Assembly (NCBI RefSeq): GCF_019550915.1
Contig: NZ_JAHWCI010000007.1
Location: 124,001-188,000, forward strand
Length of the DNA: 64,000 nt
DNA from: Mumia sp. zg.B17
GTDB taxonomy: Bacteria; Actinomycetota; Actinomycetes; Propionibacteriales; Nocardioidaceae
Direction of reading: 5' to 3'
Part shown: positions 16,598 through 26,655 of the stretch, piece by piece
Position numbering within the stretch: the stretch's first letter is position 1
Layout: each line of letters starts with the position of its first letter
Notes under the pieces: generated by a model
Databases searched by the model: none
Seen by the model: only the letters and a program-made list of their open reading frames with translations
What the model was told of the DNA's origin: nothing
Position numbers and translations under genes: made by a program

Positions 16598-17866
16598 GTG
16601 ATCGAGACGTTCTTGCCGCACGACCGGGTCGCCCGGGCTCTCACCCTGAGCACGGCGGCACACTCCCTGTCGAGCGGCGTCTTCTACACCGTGAGCGCGC
16701 TCTACTTCACCCGCGTGATCGGTCTGGAGGCCACCACCGTCGGGCTCGGGCTGGGCATCGCCGGAGGCGTCGGGGTCGTCGCCTCGTACGCGGGGGGCTG
16801 GTTGTCAGACCCGGTCGGCGCCCACCACGTGCAGTCGTGGGCGATGACGCTCAACGGCCTGGCCATGCTCGCGTACACCTTCGCCGCGGACGCGCTCGTC
16901 TTCGTCCTCGTCGCCTGCGTCGCGGTCGGCGCGCGCTCGGTGCAGGGATCGGCGAAGCAGGCGATCATCGCGCGCTGGTACGTCGGACCCGACAGGGTCA
17001 CCCTCAGGGCGCGGATGCGCGTGGTCACCAACGTGTGCATCGGACTCGGCACCGTCACCGCAGCGGCGGCCCTCGTCGTCGACACCGCAGCCGCGTACCG
17101 GGCCGCGATGCTCGCGGCGGGCGTCCTCCTGCTCGTGGCCGCTGTTCCGGTCGTCCGGCTCCCGTACGCGGTCCCGGCACTGGCGGTGACGATGACCGAG
17201 GCCTCTCGGGTGCCGACCGACGCCGGGCAGCCGGCCCGCGGCCCGTCGCCCTGGCGCGACCGCACGTACGTCACCAGCGTCGGCCTCAACGCCGTCGTCG
17301 CCATGCACTTCGGACTCCAGACGATCGGCGTCCCGTTGTGGATCGCGACCACCGCCGCACCGACCGCGATGGTCTCGGTGCTGCTCGTGCTCAACACGGT
17401 GGTCGTCGCGGTGCTGCAGGTTCGGGTGTCGCGGGGCACGCACGACATTCGCAGGGCAGGCATCGCGGTACGGCACGGGTCGTGGCTGCTCGCTGCGGCG
17501 TGCGTCGCTTACGCCGCCGCGGGATACGGCGACGTCGTGACCGCGTGCGCGCTGCTCGTCGTCGCGGCTCTCGTGCACGGGTGGGGCGAGGTCCTCGGCG
17601 AGGCGGGCGGCTGGGGCATGGCGTTCGGGCTCGCCGACACGCGTCGAGCGGGGGCGTACCAGGGACTGACGCAGACGGGCTACGCGGTCGCGGCCATGGT
17701 GTCGCCGATCCTGGTGACCGCGACGGCGATCGAGCACGGCACGGCGGGGTGGCTCGTCCTGGGCGGGCTCCTGGCGGCGGCGGGGACAGGGGCGGCGTGG
17801 GTCGCCCGACGCGCGGTGACCGAACGGGAGGGTGCCGCCGACAGCAGAACTGTCAGTGACCGCTGA
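16598..17866 (+). CDS. Major facilitator superfamily transporter
   Basis: 422 aa from GTG 16598, where the protein starts like other short-headed MFS pumps; GTG 16565 in the same frame is the alternative. About twelve membrane helices; helix 1-3 region TVGLGLGIAGGVGVVASYAGGWLSDPVG holds the family's loop 2-3 motif (GGWLSDPVGAHH). Likely a proton-driven exporter of small molecules at the membrane. Divergent from the winged-helix regulator, which probably controls it. Confidence 0.8.
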   Translation: MIETFLPHDRVARALTLSTAAHSLSSGVFYTVSALYFTRVIGLEATTVGLGLGIAGGVGVVASYAGGWLSDPVGAHHVQSWAMTLNGLAMLAYTFAADALVFVLVACVAVGARSVQGSAKQAIIARWYVGPDRVTLRARMRVVTNVCIGLGTVTAAAALVVDTAAAYRAAMLAAGVLLLVAAVPVVRLPYAVPALAVTMTEASRVPTDAGQPARGPSPWRDRTYVTSVGLNAVVAMHFGLQTIGVPLWIATTAAPTAMVSVLLVLNTVVVAVLQVRVSRGTHDIRRAGIAVRHGSWLLAAACVAYAAAGYGDVVTACALLVVAALVHGWGEVLGEAGGWGMAFGLADTRRAGAYQGLTQTGYAVAAMVSPILVTATAIEHGTAGWLVLGGLLAAAGTGAAWVARRAVTEREGAADSRTVSDR

Positions 17867-17878
17867 GACGCTGACCCC

Positions 17879-19030
17879 ATGCCCAGCCTGCTCCTCGTCG
17901 CCCTGCTCGCCCTGCTCGCCGGCCTCGCCGTCGGAGTGCTGCTCGGCAGCGGCGTGCTGCGCCGGCACGATGCCGCCACCGTCGACCACGTGCAGCTGTC
18001 CGCGCACGCGACGGCGCAGGCCGTGGGTCCGGTCAAGGAGAGCCTCGACCGCTTCGACACCCGGCTCCGCGAGATCGAGGCGGGACGGGTCTCGTGGCAG
18101 AGCCAGCTCCGGGAGCAGGTCGAGCAGGTCCGCACGACGAGCGAGTCCCTGCGACGCGAGACCGCCTCGCTGTCGACGGCGCTCCGCAAGCCGCAGGTCC
18201 GCGGCAGGTGGGGCGAGATGCACCTGCAGCGGGCCGCCGAGCTCGCAGGCATGGTCGATCGCGTCGACTTCGACCTCCAGACCACGGTCCGTGACGGCGG
18301 AGCCGCGCTGCGCCCCGACATGGTCGTGCACCTGGCCGGCGACAAGCACGTCGTGGTCGACTCCAAGGTCCCGCTCGACGCCTTCCTCGACGCCACCGAG
18401 GCCGATGACGAGGACGAGTACGCCGCTCACCTCCGGCGGCACGCGCGTCAGCTCCGGACTCACGTCGACGGTCTGTCGGCCAAGGCCTACTGGCGGCAGT
18501 TCACCACCGCGCCGGAGTTCGTGGTGCTCTTCGTGCCCGGTGAGGCGTTCCTGTCCGCCGCGCTCGACACCGACCCGTCGATCCTGGAGGACGCCGCCGC
18601 CAAGCGCGTCGTGCTGGCGACCCCTACGACGCTGATCGCGCTGCTGCGCACCGTCGGCTACGCCTGGACCCAGGCGCAGATCGCCGACCAGGCACGGGAG
18701 GTCCACACCCTCGCGCGCGAGCTGTACGAGCGTCTCGGCACCCTGGGCAAGCACTTCGGCAAGGTCGGGCGCAGCCTCGATGCGGCGGTGGGTGCCTACA
18801 ACGGCGCCGTCGGGTCGCTGGAGACGCGGGTCCTCGTCACGGCGCGTCGGATGTCGGAGCTCCACGCACCCGACGCCGACCTGCCGACGCCCGAGCCGGT
18901 CGAGAGCCTGGCTCGTCCCGTCCAGGCGCCGGAGCTGGTCGACCGCATCGTCGAGGAGATCACGTCCGCTGAGGTCGAGCGCGCCGAGGACGGCGATAGC
19001 GGCCTCGGCACGGCGCGCCGTACGGGCTGA
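17879..19030 (+). CDS. rmuC: DNA recombination protein RmuC family
   Basis: 383 aa. One N-terminal membrane helix (about 3-24), a coiled-coil region (about 40-100), then the RmuC core with RGRWGEMHLQRAAELAGMV and VVDSKVPLDAFLDA. RmuC limits inversions at short inverted repeats in E. coli; the core is a nuclease-like fold. Separated from the MFS gene by 12 bases, so possibly co-transcribed, though functionally unrelated. Confidence 0.9.
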   Translation: MPSLLLVALLALLAGLAVGVLLGSGVLRRHDAATVDHVQLSAHATAQAVGPVKESLDRFDTRLREIEAGRVSWQSQLREQVEQVRTTSESLRRETASLSTALRKPQVRGRWGEMHLQRAAELAGMVDRVDFDLQTTVRDGGAALRPDMVVHLAGDKHVVVDSKVPLDAFLDATEADDEDEYAAHLRRHARQLRTHVDGLSAKAYWRQFTTAPEFVVLFVPGEAFLSAALDTDPSILEDAAAKRVVLATPTTLIALLRTVGYAWTQAQIADQAREVHTLARELYERLGTLGKHFGKVGRSLDAAVGAYNGAVGSLETRVLVTARRMSELHAPDADLPTPEPVESLARPVQAPELVDRIVEEITSAEVERAEDGDSGLGTARRTG

Positions 19031-19046
19031 TCGAGCCACCACGCCA

Positions 19047-19052
19047 TAGCGT
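19047..19052 (+). promoter_or_regulatory. -10 hexamer TAGCGT before the DUF6542 gene
   Basis: Six bases separate the hexamer from the GTG start; leaderless layout. Confidence 0.45.
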
Positions 19053-19058
19053 GGAGAC

Positions 19059-19532
19059 GTGCAGCAGTGGGCACGGCTCTCCCGCGGTCCTGGTCGGCGG
19101 CCGCCACGCCACCGCAAGGCGTGGACAGCGCGCGCCGCCCAGCACGACCTGTCCGCGCGTGGCGTGGTGGTCGTCGCCGTCGTGGCAGCTTTCGCCACCG
19201 CCTGGCTCGAGATCCTCACGACCGGGCGCCTCGGCTGGTTCTTCGACGTGATGTTCGTGCTCGTCTCGGCCACGAACGCCCTTGCCGCCTCGCGGCAAGC
19301 GCTCTACGCCCCGATGGTCGCGCCGCCGCTCGTCCTCGTGAGCGTGATGGCCGTGGCGGCGATCGCCCGTCCGAGCGCCCTCGACGAGCCGGGCACGCCA
19401 CCCGACGCCTCGCTCGTGCAGCTCGTCGTGATCGCGGTCGTGCAGCACGCGGTCGCACTCGTGGCCGGGCTCGGCGCCGCCGTCGGCATCGTGGGCTGGC
19501 GCCGAGCCTCGCTCGGACGAGCGCTCAGCTGA
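19059..19532 (+). CDS. DUF6542-like membrane protein
   Basis: 157 aa. A basic N-terminus (about 35 residues) precedes four hydrophobic segments (about 36-54, 58-76, 80-103, 120-145). Small actinobacterial membrane proteins of this build are often annotated DUF6542 and sit near rmuC/ychF/ispH. Function unknown. Its last eight bases overlap the convergent SHOCT gene. Confidence 0.65.
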   Translation: MQQWARLSRGPGRRPPRHRKAWTARAAQHDLSARGVVVVAVVAAFATAWLEILTTGRLGWFFDVMFVLVSATNALAASRQALYAPMVAPPLVLVSVMAVAAIARPSALDEPGTPPDASLVQLVVIAVVQHAVALVAGLGAAVGIVGWRRASLGRALS

Positions 19533-19905
19533 GCGCTTTGGCCTTGAGCTGGTCGAACTCCGCCTGGCTGATCGTCCCCGAGTCCAGCAGTGCTTTCGCC
19601 GTCTCGATCTGGTGCGCCGGACTCGCGTGGCCTGCGGTCTGCTGGATGTACTGATCGGTCTCGGCCTTGGCCGCCCGCAACGCCGCCGCCTGCCGCTCAG
19701 CCATGCCTCCGCCGCGGGCGATCAGATACACCAGCGCCGTCAGGAACGGGAAGATGATCAAGAAGATCACCCACACTGCCTTCAACCAACCGCTCAGATG
19801 ATGGTCACGGAAGAGGTCGGTCAAGATCTGGAAGAGCAGGATCAGGTACGCCACGAAGAAGAAGCTCCAGACCAGGAGCCAGAAGAAGTCCCAGAAGTCG
19901 TCCAT
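19525..19905 (-). CDS. PLDc_N-type membrane protein with SHOCT domain
   Basis: 126 aa, ATG preceded by AAAGGG. Two hydrophobic helices (about 5-30 and 40-63) containing the pattern WVIFLIIFPFLTALVYLIARG, typical of the phospholipase D N-terminal (PLDc_N) membrane domain without the nuclease part. The C-terminus (about 97-126) is a SHOCT motif (KALLDSGTISQAEFDQLKAKAL), a short oligomerisation module. Role unknown. Confidence 0.85.
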   Translation of the reverse strand: MDDFWDFFWLLVWSFFFVAYLILLFQILTDLFRDHHLSGWLKAVWVIFLIIFPFLTALVYLIARGGGMAERQAAALRAAKAETDQYIQQTAGHASPAHQIETAKALLDSGTISQAEFDQLKAKALS

Positions 19906-20032
19906 GCGCGACCCTTTCCGTCATGCGGTGCCTCGGCGCGCCCATGCGCTCCAGCAGAACTGTCTCGCCGGACGGACGTCACCAGCATCGCCCGGGAGGG
20001 GTGATTCCGGTGGTGCCGCCGTCAGGCCGCCG

Positions 20033-22558
20033 TCAGGCCGCGGTCTCCTGCTGGTGGGGGTAGTCCGTACGCCGCTCACGAACGGGTCGGCCGATCCCCT
20101 CGGCGATCACCCGGAGCTCGTGGACCGTCTTGGCCGAGCCGTGCTGCGACCCCGCCATGCGGCTGATCGTCTCCTCCATCAGCGTGCCGCCGAGGTCGTT
20201 CGCACCGCCGCGCAGCATCTGCCGCGTGCCGTCCACACCGAGCTTGACCCACGAGGTCTGGATGTTGTGGATCCGCCCGTGCAGCATGATTCGCGCGAGG
20301 GCGTGGACAGCCCGGTTGTCGCGCAGCGTGGGCCCCGGACGGGCGACGCCGGCGAGATAGATCGGCGCGTTGGTGTGGATGAACGGCAGCGCGACGAACT
20401 CCGTGAACCCGCCCGAGCGCTCCTGCACCTCCGCGAGGGTGCGCAGGTGCCCGACCCAGTGCCGGGGGTTGTCGACGTGGCCGTACATCATCGTCGAGCT
20501 CGACCGGATGCCGAGGCTGTGCGCGGTCTCGACGACCTCGATCCACTGCGCCGCCGGCAGCTTGCCCTTGGTCAGCACCCAACGGACGTCGTCGTCGAGG
20601 ATCTCCGCCGCGGTGCCGGGGATCGTGTCGAGCCCCGCCTCCCGCAGCTCCGTCAGCCACTCGCGGATCGAACGGCCCGCCTTCGCCGCCGCAGTGACGA
20701 TCTCCATCGGGCTGAACGCGTGGACGTGGACGTCCGGCGACGCCGCCTTCACCGCGCGAACGATGTCGGCGTAGGCCGAGGGTCCCAGGTCGGGTGAGAT
20801 GCCGCCCTGGAGGCAGATCTCGCTCGCGCCGAGCGCGGTCGCATCGCGGACGCGGTCTCCGATCTGCTCCAGAGAGAGCGTGTAGGCGTCGGCGTCGGAC
20901 TTTCGCTGAGCGAACGCACAGAACCGGCATCCGACATAACAGACGTTGGTGAAGTTGATGTTCCGGTTGACGACGTAGGTCACCTCGTCGCCGACCGCGT
21001 CGCGCCGCAGGTCGTCGGCGAGACGGCAGACCGCGTCCAGCGCCGGGCCCTCGGCGGTCATGAGGGCGAGGTAGTCCCCGTCGGAGAGGCCCGCGGGCTC
21101 CTCAGAGGCGCGCGCCAGGGCCGTACGGACGTCGGAGTCGAGTCGCTCGGGGACCGACGGCAGACCAAGGGGTTCGGAGGTCCGGGACGCGTGCTCGCGC
21201 ACCTCCTCCCAGTCGCCGTAGACACCCGCGAAGTCGCTGCGTCGGTCCGCACTCCGGCCGACCGTGTCGATCTCGGTGTGCAGCTCCGTACGGCCGCTCG
21301 CCTCCGGAGGTGTCTCGGGGTCCTGCCAGGGCCGACCCACGACCGGCGCTCCGGCGTCGGCGAGCCCGTCAGGATCCGCGAGAGCGGACACATGCGGGAT
21401 CAACCGGCTGTCGAACCACGGGCGCTCCCCCGACAACGTCTCGCGCACGAACCGCGGGTGCACCGTCAGTCGCTCGGCCAGGGTCAGGCCCGACTGCGCG
21501 GTCCAGGTCGCGAGGTCGTCGATCTGCGGCCACGGGCGCTCGGGGTTGACGTGGTCGGGCGTCACCGGGGACACGCCACCCCAGTCGTCGACGCCCGCCG
21601 CGAGCAGCGGGGCGATCGAGTCGGGGTCGGAGAGGTTGGGCGGGGCCTGCAACGTGACCCCCGGACCCAGCACGATCCGTGCGGTCGCCAGCGTGGCGAG
21701 GTATTCCTCGACCCCCAGATCGGGCTCGTTGCGCATCGCCGTGTCGTCCTTGGCGCGGAAGTTCTGGACGATCACCTCCTGGATCCCGCCGTAGGTGCGC
21801 GAGAGCCGCCGCAGCTCGAACAGCGCGTCGACACGCTCCTCCACGGTCTCCCCGATGCCGACGAGGATCCCGGTGGTGAACGGGATGCCGATGCGACCCG
21901 CGTCCTCCAGGACCCGGAGGCGCACGGCCGGGTCCTTGTCCGGCGAGGCGTAGTGCGGCTGACCGGGCTCCGACCACAGCCGTGTCGCGGTGGTCTCGAG
22001 CATCATGCCCATCGACGGCGCGACCGGCTTGAGCCGCTGGAGCTCCGCCCACGACATCACGCCGGGGTTGAGGTGCGGGAGCAACCCCGTCTCCTCGAGG
22101 ACGCGGATCGCCATCGCGCGCACGTACGAGAGCGTGTCGTCGTACCCGTGCTCGTGCAGCCACTCGGCAGCCTGGGGCCAGCGGTCCTCCGGGCGGTCGC
22201 CGAGGGTGAAGAGCGCTTCCTTGCACCCCTGCGCCGCGCCCTGCGCGGCGATGGCGAGGATCTGGTCCGGCGACAGGAACGGCGCGTCGACACGGTTCGG
22301 CGTGGTCGCGAACGTGCAGTAGTGGCACCGGTCGCGGCACAGCCGCGTGACCGGGACGAAGACCTTGCGCGAGTACGTGACGACGCCGGGACGCCCAGCC
22401 GCGACCATGGCCGCGTCACGCACGCGCGACGCGACGTCACTCAGGCGCACGAGGTCGTCGCCGCGGGAGGAAGCGAGCGCTACCGTCTCCGCGTGGTCGA
22501 GGGACTTCCCAGCCTCGGCGCGGGTCAGCGCCCGTCGGATCTCGCGGTCGCTCGTCAT
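20033..22558 (-). CDS. fbiC: FbiC, fused CofG/CofH F420 chromophore (FO) synthase
   Basis: 841 aa. Two radical-SAM halves: CofG-like with C74-x3-C78-x2-C81 (CRDRCHYC) and CofH-like with C540-x3-C544-x2-C547 (CYVGCRFC). Together they make 7,8-didemethyl-8-hydroxy-5-deazariboflavin from tyrosine and a flavin precursor, the first committed step of coenzyme F420. ATG 22558 is preferred to the longer frame because it begins with the family's [11 protein letters not shown]-type start and AAGG lies upstream. Divergent from the F420:NADP reductase gene, so cofactor and its reductase share a promoter region. Confidence 0.95.
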   Translation of the reverse strand: MTSDREIRRALTRAEAGKSLDHAETVALASSRGDDLVRLSDVASRVRDAAMVAAGRPGVVTYSRKVFVPVTRLCRDRCHYCTFATTPNRVDAPFLSPDQILAIAAQGAAQGCKEALFTLGDRPEDRWPQAAEWLHEHGYDDTLSYVRAMAIRVLEETGLLPHLNPGVMSWAELQRLKPVAPSMGMMLETTATRLWSEPGQPHYASPDKDPAVRLRVLEDAGRIGIPFTTGILVGIGETVEERVDALFELRRLSRTYGGIQEVIVQNFRAKDDTAMRNEPDLGVEEYLATLATARIVLGPGVTLQAPPNLSDPDSIAPLLAAGVDDWGGVSPVTPDHVNPERPWPQIDDLATWTAQSGLTLAERLTVHPRFVRETLSGERPWFDSRLIPHVSALADPDGLADAGAPVVGRPWQDPETPPEASGRTELHTEIDTVGRSADRRSDFAGVYGDWEEVREHASRTSEPLGLPSVPERLDSDVRTALARASEEPAGLSDGDYLALMTAEGPALDAVCRLADDLRRDAVGDEVTYVVNRNINFTNVCYVGCRFCAFAQRKSDADAYTLSLEQIGDRVRDATALGASEICLQGGISPDLGPSAYADIVRAVKAASPDVHVHAFSPMEIVTAAAKAGRSIREWLTELREAGLDTIPGTAAEILDDDVRWVLTKGKLPAAQWIEVVETAHSLGIRSSSTMMYGHVDNPRHWVGHLRTLAEVQERSGGFTEFVALPFIHTNAPIYLAGVARPGPTLRDNRAVHALARIMLHGRIHNIQTSWVKLGVDGTRQMLRGGANDLGGTLMEETISRMAGSQHGSAKTVHELRVIAEGIGRPVRERRTDYPHQQETAA

Positions 22559-22638
22559 GATCGCCTTATCGTAATCGTCTCCCGCCGTGCGTGAGACGAT
22601 GCGTCGTGCTGCCGAACACACCCGGATCGAAGGACGTC

Positions 22639-23322
22639 ATGACTCATCACATCGCCGTCGTCGGCGGGACCGGCCCGCAGGGCCGCGGGCTCGCGTACCG
22701 TTTCGCACTCGCCGGCCACACGGTCGTCATCGGGTCGCGATCGGCCGAGCGCGCCGCCGAGAAGGCCGAGGAGATCTCGACCCGCGCCGCTGACAACGGC
22801 GCGACCGTACGACTCGACGGCGCCACCAACGCCGACGCGGCCGCCGCGGCGGACGTCGTGGTGCTCGCCGTGCCGTGGGACGGGTACGACGCGCTCGTCG
22901 CCGACCTGGCACCGGCTCTCGACGCCAAGATCGTGATCAGCTGCGTGAACCCTCTCGGCTTCGACGCCGCCGGCCCGTACGGCCTCACGCTGGCCGAGTC
23001 GGCCGCCGAGGGGACGCAGAAGGCCGTGCCGGGAGCGCGGGTCGTCGGCGCGTTCCACCACCTGGCCGCCCTGTCGCTGTGGAAGACGCCCGATCCGCTG
23101 TCGCACGAGGACGTGCTGGTGTGCGGGGACGACGCGGAGGCCAAGGACCTGGTCGCCGACCTCGCGCGTACGGTCACCGGGCACCGCGGCATCGACGCGG
23201 GGGCCCTGCGGATCGCCCGTCAGCTCGAGCCGTTCACCGCGGTCCTGATCAACGTGAACAAGCGCTACAAGGTCCGCTCGGGCCTGCACCTGGCCGGCCT
23301 GCCGGACGACGCCCGCGCCTGA
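22639..23322 (+). CDS. npdG: NADPH-dependent F420 reductase (F420:NADP oxidoreductase)
   Basis: 227 aa from ATG 22639, with AAGGA upstream. GGTGPQGRGLAYRFALAGHTVVIGSRSAERA shows the Rossmann loop and the NADP-binding SRS motif of Fno/NpdG (about residues 9-38). The family transfers hydride between F420 and NADP. C-terminal TAVLINVNKRYKV is characteristic. The enzyme links the F420 pool made through FbiC, encoded divergently, to NADPH. Confidence 0.9.
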   Translation: MTHHIAVVGGTGPQGRGLAYRFALAGHTVVIGSRSAERAAEKAEEISTRAADNGATVRLDGATNADAAAAADVVVLAVPWDGYDALVADLAPALDAKIVISCVNPLGFDAAGPYGLTLAESAAEGTQKAVPGARVVGAFHHLAALSLWKTPDPLSHEDVLVCGDDAEAKDLVADLARTVTGHRGIDAGALRIARQLEPFTAVLINVNKRYKVRSGLHLAGLPDDARA

Positions 23323-23342
23323 GGGCTGAGGTCCCGTCGGGG

Positions 23343-24344
23343 TCAGACGGGCTGGCCGGCCTTGCGGAGGTCGCGGCGAAGCTCCGGAGGAAGCGCGAAG
23401 ATGAGGCTCTCCTCCGCGGTGTGCACGGCTGTCGCGGTCGGGAAGCCGCGGTCGTTGAGGTACGACAGCACGCCCTCGACGAGCTCCTCCGGCACCGACG
23501 CGCCGGACGTCACGCCGACCTTCTCGACACCCTCGAGCCACTCCTCGCGCATCTCGCTCACGTCGTCGATCCGGTACGACGCCTTGGCGCCGGCCTCGAG
23601 CGCGACCTCGACGAGCCGGACCGAGTTGGACGAGTTCGCGGAGCCGACCACGATCATCAGGTCGGAGCCCTCCGAGATCTCCTTGACCGCGAGCTGCCGG
23701 TTCTGGGTGGCGTAGCAGATGTCGTCGCTCGGCGGGTCCTCCAGCTGAGGGAACTTGTCCCGCAGCGCGTCGACGATGTCCATCGTCTCGTCCACGCTGA
23801 GCGTGGTTTGCGACAGCCAGGACAGCTTGGTGCCGGCGGGGAAGGACAGTGCCTCGACGTCGGCGACGGTCTCCACGAGCGTGATCGCCTCCGGGGCCTC
23901 GCCGGAGGTGCCTTCGACCTCCTCGTGACCGGCGTGCCCGATCAGCAGGATCCGGTAGTCCTCACGGGCGAACCGCCTGGCCTCGTGGTGCACCTTGGTG
24001 ACCAGCGGGCAGGTCGCGTCGATCGTCTTCAGCCCGCGAGCCTGGGCGTCGTCGTGGACGGCCGGTGAGACACCGTGCGCGGAGAACACCACCGTCGAAC
24101 CGGCCGGGACCTCGTCGAGCTCCTCGACGAACACCGCCCCACGGTCCTCGAGGGTCTGCACGACGTGCTTGTTGTGGACGATCTGCTTGCGGACGTAGAC
24201 GGGAGCACCGTACAGGTCGAGCGCCTTCTCCACGGTGATCACGGCGCGGTCGACGCCGGCGCAGTAGCCACGCGGCGCGGCGAGCAGAAGGTCACGGTCT
24301 GCTCCGAGGGTGGGCATGCCGAGAGTCACGGAGTCCGAAGCCAT
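23343..24344 (-). CDS. ispH: 4-hydroxy-3-methylbut-2-enyl diphosphate reductase
   Basis: 333 aa. Three cluster cysteines are visible: [10 protein letters not shown] (Cys28), DATCPLVTK and [11 protein letters not shown]. IspH is the last step of the MEP pathway, giving IPP and DMAPP from HMBPP with a [4Fe-4S] cluster. ATG 24344 is chosen because TACGAT lies six bases upstream and the frame above it is poorly conserved in type. Divergent from xseA. Products feed prenyl synthesis such as by the uppS gene in this window. Confidence 0.95.
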   Translation of the reverse strand: MASDSVTLGMPTLGADRDLLLAAPRGYCAGVDRAVITVEKALDLYGAPVYVRKQIVHNKHVVQTLEDRGAVFVEELDEVPAGSTVVFSAHGVSPAVHDDAQARGLKTIDATCPLVTKVHHEARRFAREDYRILLIGHAGHEEVEGTSGEAPEAITLVETVADVEALSFPAGTKLSWLSQTTLSVDETMDIVDALRDKFPQLEDPPSDDICYATQNRQLAVKEISEGSDLMIVVGSANSSNSVRLVEVALEAGAKASYRIDDVSEMREEWLEGVEKVGVTSGASVPEELVEGVLSYLNDRGFPTATAVHTAEESLIFALPPELRRDLRKAGQPV

Positions 24345-24350
24345 GGCTCC

Positions 24351-24356
24351 ATCGTA
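24351..24356 (-). promoter_or_regulatory. -10 hexamer TACGAT of ispH
   Basis: Six bases before the ispH ATG on the minus strand; leaderless layout, back to back with the xseA promoter 55 bases away. Confidence 0.5.
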
Positions 24357-24411
24357 GGGGAGCCCTCCACAGCCTCCGACGGCGTCGCGTCCTGCTGTCG
24401 GCCGGAGCACC

Positions 24412-24417
24412 TAGGGT
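24412..24417 (+). promoter_or_regulatory. -10 hexamer TAGGGT of xseA
   Basis: Six bases before the xseA ATG; leaderless layout. Confidence 0.5.
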
Positions 24418-24423
24418 GGCGGC

Positions 24424-25665
24424 ATGGCCCTCGAGACCAGCCCTGACTCCCCCGCGCCGCTGCGTGTGATCTCCCAGCTGATGGGCGACTACATCGCGCG
24501 CCTCGGGGCCCAGTGGATCGAGGGCGAGGTCGCCCAGCTGACGCGACGCCAAGGGGTCTGCTTCCTCACGCTGCGCGACCTCGACGCCAAGATCTCCATG
24601 TCGGTCACCTGCCGCCGTGTGGTGCTCGACCGGTCCTCGACGCCGATCACGGAGGGCGCCCGGGTCGTCGTCCACGCACGGCCCGACTTCTATCCGACCA
24701 ACGGCTCGCTGTCGCTCAACGCCCGCGACATCCGCCCGGTCGGCATGGGTGAGCTGCTCGCCCGCATCGAGCAGCGCCGTCAGCTGCTCGCCGCCGAGGG
24801 ACTGTTCGACGTCGCCCGCAAGCGGCCGCTGCCGTTTCTCCCGCACCGGATCGGGCTCATCACGGGCAAGGGGTCGGCCGCGGAGCACGACATCCTCGAG
24901 AACGCGCGCCTGCGCTGGCCGGGGGTCGAGTTCGTCACCACCTATGCCCTGATGCAGGGCAACCAAGCCGCGGCGCAGGTCATCACCGCCCTGCGCGAGC
25001 TCGACGCGGACGAGACCGTCGACGTGATCGTCATCGCGCGTGGGGGTGGCTCCGTCGAGGATCTCCTGCCCTTCTCCGACGAAGGCCTGGTGCGCGCCGT
25101 CTCCGCAGCCCGTACGCCGGTGGTGAGCGCGATCGGACACGAGCCCGACACGCCGCTGCTCGACTACGTGGCCGACGTGCGTGCCTCGACACCGACCGAT
25201 GCCGCGAAGCGCGTCGTGCCTGCCGTGGCCGACGAGCTCCATCACCTCACCCAGCTGCGGCGCCGCGCCTGGTACGCGGTCGATCAGCGGCTCGGACGTG
25301 AGCAGCACGGACTCGACGCGATCCGCAGCCGGCCCGTCCTCGCGCGCCCGAGCACCCTCATCGACGAGCAGACCGCCCGCGTCGAGGACCTGTGCGCTCG
25401 GGCCCGCCGCTCGCTGGGACACCGGCTCGACCTCTCCCACCACGAGGTCGCCGGACAGCTTGCGCGTGTGCGGTCGCTCTCACCGCTGCGGACCCTCGAG
25501 CGCGGCTACGCCGTCGCCCAGGCGCCGGACGGCAGCGTCGTCACGTCCATCGACCAGCTGTCGCCCGACGACGAGGTCACGCTCCGAGTCGTCGACGGCC
25601 ACGCCCGCCTCCGTACGCTGTCCACGGCGCCCGCGCCGCACGCCGACCTCGACGAGGAGTCCTGA
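24424..25665 (+). CDS. xseA: Exodeoxyribonuclease VII large subunit
   Basis: 413 aa. N-terminal OB-fold (about 12-110, IEGEVAQLTRRQGVCFLTLRD), then the catalytic domain with GLITGKGSAAEHDILEN, VDVIVIARGGGSVEDLLPFSDE and the conserved SAIGHEPDTPLLDYVADVRASTPTDAA. With XseB it degrades single-stranded DNA from both ends. It overlaps xseB by one base (TGATG), giving a coupled operon. Confidence 0.95.
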   Translation: MALETSPDSPAPLRVISQLMGDYIARLGAQWIEGEVAQLTRRQGVCFLTLRDLDAKISMSVTCRRVVLDRSSTPITEGARVVVHARPDFYPTNGSLSLNARDIRPVGMGELLARIEQRRQLLAAEGLFDVARKRPLPFLPHRIGLITGKGSAAEHDILENARLRWPGVEFVTTYALMQGNQAAAQVITALRELDADETVDVIVIARGGGSVEDLLPFSDEGLVRAVSAARTPVVSAIGHEPDTPLLDYVADVRASTPTDAAKRVVPAVADELHHLTQLRRRAWYAVDQRLGREQHGLDAIRSRPVLARPSTLIDEQTARVEDLCARARRSLGHRLDLSHHEVAGQLARVRSLSPLRTLERGYAVAQAPDGSVVTSIDQLSPDDEVTLRVVDGHARLRTLSTAPAPHADLDEES

Positions 25666-25922
25666 TGCCCGACACACCCGCCGGCGACACCCCGTCCGCC
25701 GCACCTGCGATCCCCTACGAGCAGGCCCGCGAGGAGCTCGCGGAGGTCGTCGGCAAGCTGGAGACGGGTGGCACGACCCTCGAGGAGTCGCTCGCGCTCT
25801 GGGAGCGCGGCGAGGAGCTGGCGGCGATCTGTCAGCAGTGGCTCGACGGGGCCCGTGCTCGCCTGCAGCGCGCGCAGGACCAGGCGGCGCAGCGACGTGA
25901 CGGGACCGACACCACGGAGTGA
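25665..25922 (+). CDS. xseB: Exodeoxyribonuclease VII small subunit
   Basis: 85 aa from the ATG within TGATG at the xseA stop. IPYEQAREELAEVVGKLETGGTTLEESLALWERGEELA is the helical XseB signature (about residues 13-50); many copies bind one XseA. Typical length for the family. Confidence 0.95.
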   Translation: MPDTPAGDTPSAAPAIPYEQAREELAEVVGKLETGGTTLEESLALWERGEELAAICQQWLDGARARLQRAQDQAAQRRDGTDTTE

Positions 25923-25929
25923 CGCGCGG

Positions 25930-26526
25930 TCACTCCGTCGTCAGCAGCTCCAGATAGCGCTCGATGTCCGTGCGCGGCGCAGGCCCTCCGACGAGGAGGG
26001 TCATCTCGCCCTCCTCGCGGACGAAGGCAGTCTCGCCGTCGCCCGTCCAGAGCTGCCAGGTCTTGCCCGCGACCTCGACGTCGTCCTTCTGCGTGGCGCC
26101 GGACGCATACCGTTCGACCATGCGTGGGACCGAGTCGATCTCCTGCTCCAGGCCGATGTAGCGGTCGCCGTCGGTGAGCACCCCGAGATGCCAGCGGCCG
26201 TCGCGCCCCGGCTCGTACGTGACGCCGTTGGCGCGCCACCCGTCAGGCAGGGAGGTCGGCGCGTAGACGGGGAACGGCGCGGACTTGCGCACTCCCTCCA
26301 CCGTCTCCTCGTACGCGACGGCCGGACGCTCCTCTGGTGTGTAGCCCATGAAGAACTGACCCACGACGAAGAGCCCGATCACGATCGCCCCGATCACCAG
26401 CATGGATCGCGCGATGTCGGAGAACGCCGGGTTGCCGCGCGACGAGGGCGGCTTCGCTGGAGGAGTCTGGTCCACAGGCCTGCCGGGTGCCGCCGGAGGA
26501 GTCGGGGACGGGTCGGTGCTGCTCAC
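25930..26526 (-). CDS. DUF4245 membrane-anchored protein
   Basis: 198 aa from GTG 26526 (GGGAG upstream). A Pro-rich head (about 1-45), one membrane helix (MLVIGAIVIGLFVVGQFFMG, about 52-71), then the outer DUF4245 domain with PFPVYAPTSLPDGWRANGV, a hallmark of this actinobacterial family. Function unknown. It lies between xseB and glpX, as in other actinobacteria. Confidence 0.85.
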   Translation of the reverse strand: MSSTDPSPTPPAAPGRPVDQTPPAKPPSSRGNPAFSDIARSMLVIGAIVIGLFVVGQFFMGYTPEERPAVAYEETVEGVRKSAPFPVYAPTSLPDGWRANGVTYEPGRDGRWHLGVLTDGDRYIGLEQEIDSVPRMVERYASGATQKDDVEVAGKTWQLWTGDGETAFVREEGEMTLLVGGPAPRTDIERYLELLTTE

Positions 26527-26643
26527 GGTGCCATTCTCCCAGGCCCGCCCAGCGCGGGCTCCGGCACGCCGACGGGGCGTACGACGGCGTCCGCAGATGC
26601 GGCCTTGGCTTACCATTGTCAGACGCACCTGCGGATGATGCGC

Positions 26644-26649
26644 TAGGTT
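26644..26649 (+). promoter_or_regulatory. -10 hexamer TAGGTT of the molybdate operon
   Basis: Six bases before the GTG of the TOBE regulator; predicts a leaderless operon message. Confidence 0.5.
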
Positions 26650-26655
26650 TCTGAC

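Noticed and set aside
16805-19273. 822-codon frame antisense to the MFS and rmuC genes
   Set aside because: Shadow of codon bias; no start signal or domain.
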